Origin: Bacteroidota bacterium
GTDB taxonomy: Bacteria > Bacteroidota > Ignavibacteria > SZUA-365 > JAADGX01
Assembly (NCBI GenBank): GCA_027021285.1
Contig: JALUUP010000532.1
Coordinates: 1-21,318 of the forward strand
DNA length: 21,318 nucleotides
Direction: 5' to 3'
The translations under genes were made by a program, and so were the position numbers. This document shows positions 17,139 through 21,318 of this stretch, piece after piece. Each line of letters starts with the position of its first letter. The first letter of the stretch is position 1. The notes under the pieces are model-generated. The model made no database searches and had not been told where the DNA came from. It worked only from the letters and a program-made list of their open reading frames with translations.

Positions 17139-19393
17139 TGTTTCGGCGAATTCTTATCTCTGTTCTCGTCTTCCTTGCAAGTTTTTCTCTTTCAGCCCAG
17201 GATTTCGGATCGTGGACCTCATACACGTCCATGAAGCGCGTGCGCGCGCTCTCAGGATCGTCGGACGCGGTATGGGCCGCCACGGAGGGGGGCGTGTTTC
17301 GATACGATCCCGGCGCGGATTCCGCAAACGCGTTCACGACTTATACCAATATCGAGGGTCTGGCGGGCATCGACGCTGCCAGTATTGTCGTGACCGGCCG
17401 GCGCGTCCTTACCGGTTTTGGTTCGGGAAACATCAACATGCTCGATGACGAACACTGGACACTCGTCCCGGACATCGCCCGCAGCACCAATTACACGCGA
17501 CGCGGTATCAACACGTTTGCCCCGGACGGCGACCGCGTCTTCGTCGGGACAGAGTTCGGAGTCACGGTGTTCTACCCGGAGAAACGCGAATTCGGCGATA
17601 CGTACGTGCAATTCGGCGACCTCGCTTCGCCCGCCGCGGTGAACGATGTATTCATCCTCGGTGGCGACATCTGGGTTGCGACGGATCGCGGAACCGCAAG
17701 GGCCTCGCTTTCCGCTCCCAACCTGCAGGAACCGGCCACCTGGACGTCGTACACCACCTCGGACGGGCTCCCTGCCAATAATACGCTGGCCCTCCAGGTT
17801 TTTCGGGGCGAGATGATCGCCGGCACCGAATCCGGCGTCGCCGTCTTTCGGGGCGGATCGTGGTCCGCGTTGTCCGCGTTTCCCAACGGAGGAATCGTGG
17901 ATATGGCCTCGACCGGCGACACTCTGTACGTGCTGACGAAGAACGACCTCTTTCGGGCGACAACCCTGGACAACCTGGAAAAATTGCATTCCTCGCCGCC
18001 GGGTGTGGAATTCACCAGCATGCTCATAAATGCGTCCGGCCAGCTCTGGTTGGGCACCACGGATGGTATCGTTGAACACCGGGGAGCCGACGAATGGATC
18101 TACCTGAAGCCGGACGGACCGAACTCCAACCAGTTCACGAGCCTGGCTGTTTCCACCACCGGTGTTTTGTGGGCGGCCTCCGGTCGCGATGCGGCGGGAA
18201 AGGGATTTTACGGTTTCGACGGCGAGCGCTGGATGAATTATACGACGACGACGCACCCGGAAATCGAATCGAATTCGTATCTCCTGGTTACCGCTGCTCC
18301 GAGCGGTGCGATGATCTTCGGCGGATGGGGCGCCGGGCTTCTCGTCCGCTATCCCGATGGAAGCCTTCAGCGTTTCGATGAGACCAACGTTCCCGATTTT
18401 CCGGGCGTGGTGGGCGGACCGGGCTTCAATGCAATCGGGGGTGTGGCCGTGGACCGTAACGGCACGGTGTGGATGGTGCATTTCCGAACCGGAAACGGCT
18501 CTATTCTTGGCGCCCTTACCGCCGATTCGACGTGGCACTTCTTTTCCAATCCGGTTTCGCCGGAAATTACCTACCTGACCCAGCTGGCTATCGATGCTTA
18601 CGGGACCAAGTGGATCATTCCTTCCGGCGCCTCTCCGTTCCAGGGGCTCGTGTATTTCAACGACAACGGCACACTTGAAGATAGGTCCGATGACACGTGG
18701 GGCTCGATGTCGGCCCGGGGGCCGGAAGGACTGGACGCGGCGAAGGTGACCGCCGTGGCCGTGGATCGCACGGGTGATCTTTGGATCGGCACCGACATCG
18801 GGTTGCGGACAATCTTCAACACCCGGAACCCGGAGCGGGTGATCAAAACCTGCAACAACACCTTGTGCAACATCGAGGGCCAGTACGTCACGTGCATTGC
18901 CATCGATCCCCTCAACAACAAATGGATCGGTACACAGAACGGTGTTTTCGTTCTTTCCGCTGACGGCGGGTTCATTATCGCCCAGTACGACGAGTCGAAT
19001 TCCCCGCTGTTGTCCAACGATGTGAAAGCCATCGTCGTGCATCCCCAAACCGGTGTCGCCTACATCGGAACCGACAAGGGATTGTCCGCGTTGCGCACGA
19101 CAAGCATCCTTCCGCGCGAGTCGTTCGAGAAGTTGCGTGTCTCGCCCAATCCCTTCCGGCCGGGCGTGCATAACCAGGTGTACATCGACGGGCTGGTCGA
19201 GGAAACCACGCTGAAAATCGTCACACCAGACGGGGCACTGGTGGCCGAGGTCCCGACTCCCGGCGGCAGGATCGGATCGTGGGACGGTCGCACGCGCGAG
19301 GGGTCGCTGGTCAGGCCCGGCGTATATTTCATCATCGCCTACAATTATGACGGAACCAAGGCTGCGGTTGGAAAAATCGCCGTAATTCGTTAA
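17138..19393 (+). CDS. PorZ-like two-component-regulator-propeller protein with T9SS-type C-terminal domain
   Basis: This 751-residue protein starts with a signal peptide (about 1-20, cleaved near SLSA-QD). It continues with repeated propeller blades of the two-component-regulator type, for example AVWAATEGGVFRYD, DLWIGTDIGLRTI, NKWIGTQNGVFVLS and VAYIGTDKGLSAL. The last 85 or so residues form a beta-sandwich resembling a T9SS sorting domain: RVSPNPFRPG, then LKIVTPDGALV, GSWDGRTREG and RPGVYFIIAYNYDGTKAA, ending KIAVIR. Size and architecture match PorZ, a surface component of the type IX secretion system (about 776 residues in Porphyromonas gingivalis), but it could instead be a secreted propeller cargo. 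ATG at 17138 overlaps the ribH stop (TGATG); the in-frame upstream start inside ribH is rejected because it would precede the signal peptide. Confidence 0.85.
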   Translation: MFRRILISVLVFLASFSLSAQDFGSWTSYTSMKRVRALSGSSDAVWAATEGGVFRYDPGADSANAFTTYTNIEGLAGIDAASIVVTGRRVLTGFGSGNINMLDDEHWTLVPDIARSTNYTRRGINTFAPDGDRVFVGTEFGVTVFYPEKREFGDTYVQFGDLASPAAVNDVFILGGDIWVATDRGTARASLSAPNLQEPATWTSYTTSDGLPANNTLALQVFRGEMIAGTESGVAVFRGGSWSALSAFPNGGIVDMASTGDTLYVLTKNDLFRATTLDNLEKLHSSPPGVEFTSMLINASGQLWLGTTDGIVEHRGADEWIYLKPDGPNSNQFTSLAVSTTGVLWAASGRDAAGKGFYGFDGERWMNYTTTTHPEIESNSYLLVTAAPSGAMIFGGWGAGLLVRYPDGSLQRFDETNVPDFPGVVGGPGFNAIGGVAVDRNGTVWMVHFRTGNGSILGALTADSTWHFFSNPVSPEITYLTQLAIDAYGTKWIIPSGASPFQGLVYFNDNGTLEDRSDDTWGSMSARGPEGLDAAKVTAVAVDRTGDLWIGTDIGLRTIFNTRNPERVIKTCNNTLCNIEGQYVTCIAIDPLNNKWIGTQNGVFVLSADGGFIIAQYDESNSPLLSNDVKAIVVHPQTGVAYIGTDKGLSALRTTSILPRESFEKLRVSPNPFRPGVHNQVYIDGLVEETTLKIVTPDGALVAEVPTPGGRIGSWDGRTREGSLVRPGVYFIIAYNYDGTKAAVGKIAVIR

Positions 19394-19396
19394 TAT
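19368..19396 (+). promoter_or_regulatory. Candidate promoter for the DUF3276 gene
   Basis: TTGGAA (19368-19373), a 17-base spacer and TAATAT (19391-19396) lie across the end of the propeller gene and the AT-rich 48-base gap before the DUF3276 gene. Each box matches four of six sigma70 consensus bases. A transcript would begin about 38 bases before the GTG. The Bacteroidota-style -7 box is not clear here, so this is weak. Confidence 0.25.
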
Positions 19397-19441
19397 ACAT
19401 CAATATTTCCGTGAGTTCATCACAGCAGAAAAGGAGCAAAG

Positions 19442-19816
19442 GTGGAGAATTATCGAGATGAAGTATATTCGGAACGAGTTCGTGCCGGGAAGCGCACGTA
19501 CTTTTTCGATGTGAAGCCCACCCGTTCGGAGAAGGACTTTTTCATCACCATCACCGAGAGCAAACGCGTCAACGATGGCGATTACAAGAAGCATAAAATT
19601 TACCTCTACAAGGAAGATTTCGAGAAATTCGTCGACGCGTTGAATCGGAGCGTGTCCAAGGCGCAGGAATCGATCGACAAGGTTGACGTGGGAGTTTCGC
19701 GCAAAGCAATTGACGCCACCGTGGGCGAACCGTTCTCGGGAAACAGCGAAGAGGACGGCTTTCTGCTGGACGATTTCGGTAATGACGACATCGAGGCGGA
19801 AGAGCCGAAACTGTAG
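19442..19816 (+). CDS. DUF3276 / PUR-alpha-like nucleic-acid-binding protein
   Basis: This 124-residue protein matches the DUF3276 family, a PUR-domain group common in Bacteroidota and spirochaetes and thought to bind single-stranded DNA or RNA. The N-terminal 75 or so residues carry the typical pattern: YSERVRAGKRTYFFDVK, then DFFITITESKR and HKIYLYKEDFEKFVDALN. The C-terminal 40 residues are strongly acidic and low in complexity (SEEDGFLLDDFGNDDIEAEE), probably disordered. GTG at 19442 is preceded by AAGGAG at 19431-19436, a strong site five bases away. Its function in these bacteria is not established; a nucleoid or regulatory role is inferred. It is the last gene of the + strand run. A weak hairpin at 19870-19887 has no T tract and is not called as a terminator. 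Confidence 0.88.
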   Translation: MENYRDEVYSERVRAGKRTYFFDVKPTRSEKDFFITITESKRVNDGDYKKHKIYLYKEDFEKFVDALNRSVSKAQESIDKVDVGVSRKAIDATVGEPFSGNSEEDGFLLDDFGNDDIEAEEPKL

Positions 19817-19936
19817 CCGGTTCCCTCTTTTACACGTTTTCATTTTCTGACATCTTTTCACCCGGACAACGCCGTTTGTATGCGGCGGGGGAGTGGTTGT
19901 GCGTTTGTTGAAGATCGAAGGCGCTGGCAAGGGGGG

Positions 19937-20086
19937 CAAGGAGAATGTATCCGGTGGCTCGAGTGCACCATCAACGGAAACTGTCATTCCGGACGTGATC
20001 CGGAATCCAGTGCGGTGATTTGAAAATTGAAATTTGAAATTTGGAATTTGGCGCTTCTTGATGACAGGTGGAACGTTATAACGTTT
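19937..20086. repeat. 150-base non-coding repeat, copy 1
   Basis: This is the first of two gap-free copies 266 bases apart; the second is 20203-20352. I count 18 mismatches over 150 bases, mostly in the first 40. It contains an 8-base inverted repeat, ATTCCGGA/TCCGGAAT (19986-19993 and 19999-20006, loop CGTGA), a run of near-repeats of GAAATTTG, and a perfect 14-base palindrome AACGTTATAACGTT (20072-20085). It has no coding sense and looks like an intergenic repetitive element of the REP type. Confidence 0.85.
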
Positions 20087-20202
20087 TCCTTTGCGTCCTT
20101 TCGCCTACGCCGGGGCTCCGGCGCACAAGCCGCGCCTTCTTTGCGTTCTTGGCGGTTAATAAACGACCAAAGAGCGGACAAGGGGACAAGGAGACGGGGA
20201 GA
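20087..20202. other. Spacer between the two repeat copies, with hairpin and GACAAGG motifs
   Basis: These 116 bases hold no gene. They include a GC-rich perfect hairpin, CGCCGG (20108-20113), loop GGCT, CCGGCG (20118-20123). Towards the end is a purine-rich stretch with GACAAGG at 20177, 20185 and, just inside copy 2's edge, 20201. The segment with TTTGCGTCCTTTCGCC and CTTTGCGTTCTTGGCGG reads as another degenerate internal repeat. It is probably part of the same composite intergenic element. Confidence 0.55.
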
Positions 20203-20352
20203 CAAGGAGAATGCGTCTGGTAGCGCGAGCGTTCTATCGGCGGAAACTGTCATTCCGGACTTGATCCGGAATCCAGTGCGTGGATTTGAAAATTGAAATT
20301 TGAGATTTGGAATTTGGCGCCTCTTGACGACAGGTGTAACGTTATAACGTTT
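20203..20352. repeat. 150-base non-coding repeat, copy 2
   Basis: This is the second copy of the 19937-20086 repeat, with no insertions or deletions relative to it. The inverted repeat is at 20252-20259 and 20265-20272 (loop CTTGA), and the palindrome AACGTTATAACGTT is at 20338-20351. The last 100 bases are better conserved than the first 40, which points to the hairpin-to-palindrome segment as the core unit. Confidence 0.85.
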
Positions 20353-20632
20353 GAATGTTCGAATACATGTACTGGTAGAGACCGTCCTGGTATGATTGGA
20401 CACATTCTTGTTTTTTACGTCACTGTTGCCAAAAACCAAACGCGTATTCAGAACTCACTTCTTCGATTACTCCGTATCTCTTTTTGAGTAAAATTTATTT
20501 TTATGATCGTCAAAATGCAGTTCTATATCATAAGGGCTATATGCACCGGGTAGCCTGGCCTCGCAAGCAAGATAGCGCATGTATTTCGGTATTTCATGGT
20601 GGTATTTCCTTATTCTTACGAACAGAGATGGT
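20353..20632. other. AT-richer stretch with no recognisable gene
   Basis: No ORF here resembles a known family. It has a visibly lower GC content than the gene-dense part of the window. On the - strand a frame is open from about 20647 to a TAA at 20467, including a possible 37-residue ORF from ATG at 20580, but it has no convincing ribosome binding site or homology, so I do not call it a gene. It lies just downstream of the truncated - strand gene and may be its 3' flank. Confidence 0.5.
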
Positions 20633-20787
20633 TTACCTCGTTCCCATGACTATGAGCCCAATGTCGTTCCATTCTCCCACGATGAAAACATGATTTTTGT
20701 ACATCGAAACGGAATGAAAAACCAGCGTTTCCGGGTATCTGAATAAATTGGGGTACCAGGCCCAGGTGGATCCATTATAATGAAGAG
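20633..20787 (-). pseudogene. 3' remnant of a gene cut by the IS256-family element
   Basis: Reading leftwards from the IS end, a frame encodes about 50 residues, beginning LHYNGSTWAWYPNL and continuing FHSVSMYKNHVFIVGEWND to GLIVMGTR and a TAA at 20633. The residue pattern (NGxxWxWYP, then VFxSVSxxxNxVFxVG, ending GxR) looks like the true C-terminus of a secreted propeller-like or repeat protein, not random sequence. There is no start of its own; the frame continues into the IS terminal sequence, as expected if the element inserted inside the gene. The rest of the gene should lie beyond the other IS end, outside the window. The family name is not certain. Confidence 0.5.
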
Positions 20788-21318
20788 GAGACTGTCCGGA
20801 ATTTTGTGTAAATATAATACTCATGTTTCAAGATCAAAGCGTTCCTTATGACTGATCGCAAGATAATTCAAGACCTCCGGCCAATGAGGAAGCGTCATGG
20901 TCCACTTGCGCTCAACGATCTGCATATTCAAAAACAGAAGTTTTAACAATGCCTGATCAGAGGGAAAAACGCTTTTGGTTTTGGTAACTTTTCGCATTTG
21001 ACGATGAAGCGCCTCAATAGCATTTGTCGTGTATATCGCGCGTCTCAAACACTCCGGATACGAGAAAAACGTCGCCAGATTATCCCAGTTTGTGCGCCAT
21101 GAAGAAACCACCTTCGGATATTTGTTTCCCCAGGTATCGGCAAACTTGTCAAGCGCCATCCGGCCGGCTTCCTCGGTGGCGGCTTTGTAGATAGGTTTCA
21201 AGTCTTTGATCACCGCTCTGCGGTCTTTCCATGACACGTAATTCATCGAGCGCCGGATCTGGTGAATAATGCATTGCTGTACTTCGGTGCGGGGAAAGAT
21301 ACTACGGATCGCTTCGGG
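20788..21318 (-). mobile_element. IS256-family insertion sequence, partial (one end plus 3' part of transposase)
   Basis: The element enters from the right edge. Its inner limit is taken at GAGACTGTCCGGAATTTTGT (20788-20807), which resembles the terminal inverted repeat of IS256-family elements and lies 33 bases from the transposase stop, as is usual. The limit could shift by one or two bases. The other end and any target-site duplication are outside the window, so the inverted repeat cannot be checked here. Confidence 0.75.
20821..21318 (-). CDS. IS256-family (mutator-type) transposase, 5' partial
   Basis: The frame is open from the right edge to a TGA at 20821-20823, giving the last 165 residues of a DDE transposase of normally about 400. 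It begins PEAIRSIFPRTEVQQCIIHQ, the typical IS256 segment around the conserved Q-C-x-x-H, followed by RRSMNYVSWKDRRAV. The catalytic Glu is in TTNAIEALHRQMRKVTKTK, and the FPSDQALLKLLFLNM and WTMTLPHWPEVLNYLAI segments complete the C-terminal pattern. The two catalytic Asp residues should lie beyond the edge. The visible part has no frameshift or stop, so the element may be intact. An internal ATG at 21246 is not the true start. Confidence 0.93.
   Translation of the reverse strand, partial: PEAIRSIFPRTEVQQCIIHQIRRSMNYVSWKDRRAVIKDLKPIYKAATEEAGRMALDKFADTWGNKYPKVVSSWRTNWDNLATFFSYPECLRRAIYTTNAIEALHRQMRKVTKTKSVFPSDQALLKLLFLNMQIVERKWTMTLPHWPEVLNYLAISHKERFDLET

Noticed and set aside
17252..19171. 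A 639-codon open frame on the - strand opposite the propeller gene
   Set aside because: It is antisense to a gene with clear signal peptide, blade motifs and C-terminal domain; its translation has no family features and reflects the high-GC codon pattern of the real gene.
19870..19887. Hairpin CGCCG/CGGCG after the DUF3276 gene as a terminator
   Set aside because: Only five base pairs, an eight-base loop and no following T tract.
19937..20352. The two repeats as a CRISPR array
   Set aside because: Only two units, 150 bases each with 88 percent identity and a 116-base spacer; the size and divergence do not fit CRISPR.
19984..20439. A 151-codon - strand frame across both repeat copies
   Set aside because: It is the translation of the repeats (for example GFRIKSGMT), a common source of spurious annotated proteins; no ribosome binding site or family match.
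20484..20693. A 69-codon + strand frame in the AT-richer stretch
   Set aside because: TTG start with no clear ribosome binding site, and it is antisense to the more convincing truncated - strand gene.

Overview
The window reads as a chromosomal segment of a Gram-negative member of the Bacteroidota/FCB group, most likely a deep-branching lineage such as Ignavibacteria or Kapabacteria. This is inferred from the combination of lipid A biosynthesis (lpxK), an outer-membrane barrel protein, a DUF3276/PUR-like protein, a fused phosphoglucose/phosphomannose isomerase, a type 2 IPP isomerase and a C-terminal domain of the type IX secretion (T9SS) sorting kind. No rRNA, tRNA or CRISPR array was seen.

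Bases 1-19816 hold sixteen genes, all on the + strand and tightly packed. Many join by short overlaps (GTGA or TGATG) or gaps of a few bases. In order they are: a nitrilase-family amidohydrolase cut by the left edge; a DUF374 acyltransferase, lpxK and a small envelope protein; after a 236-base gap with a candidate promoter, dsbD, a lone receiver-domain response regulator, fni (IPP isomerase 2), a short-chain-type polyprenyl diphosphate synthase, HPr and PTS enzyme I; a bifunctional PGI/PMI; a very large peptidase-propeller-barrel outer-membrane protein, a BamB-like lipoprotein and a PEGA-repeat membrane protein; a PHP-domain phosphoesterase, ribH and a PorZ-like propeller protein with a T9SS-type C-terminus; and a DUF3276 protein.

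Bases 19817-21318 are different. They hold two gap-free copies of a 150-base non-coding repeat (each with a hairpin and a perfect 14-base palindrome), then AT-richer sequence, then the 3' stub of a - strand gene cut by an IS256-family element whose transposase runs off the right edge.

Themes: most genes serve the cell envelope (lipid A, oxidative folding, outer-membrane assembly or proteolysis, secretion) and isoprenoid supply. A partial PTS phosphorelay with no visible sugar permease sits between the isoprenoid genes and the hexose isomerase. No clearly new system is demonstrated. The least ordinary items are the peptidase-propeller-barrel fusion with its BamB-like partner, the PorZ-like protein coupled to ribH, and the repeat/IS junction at the right end.
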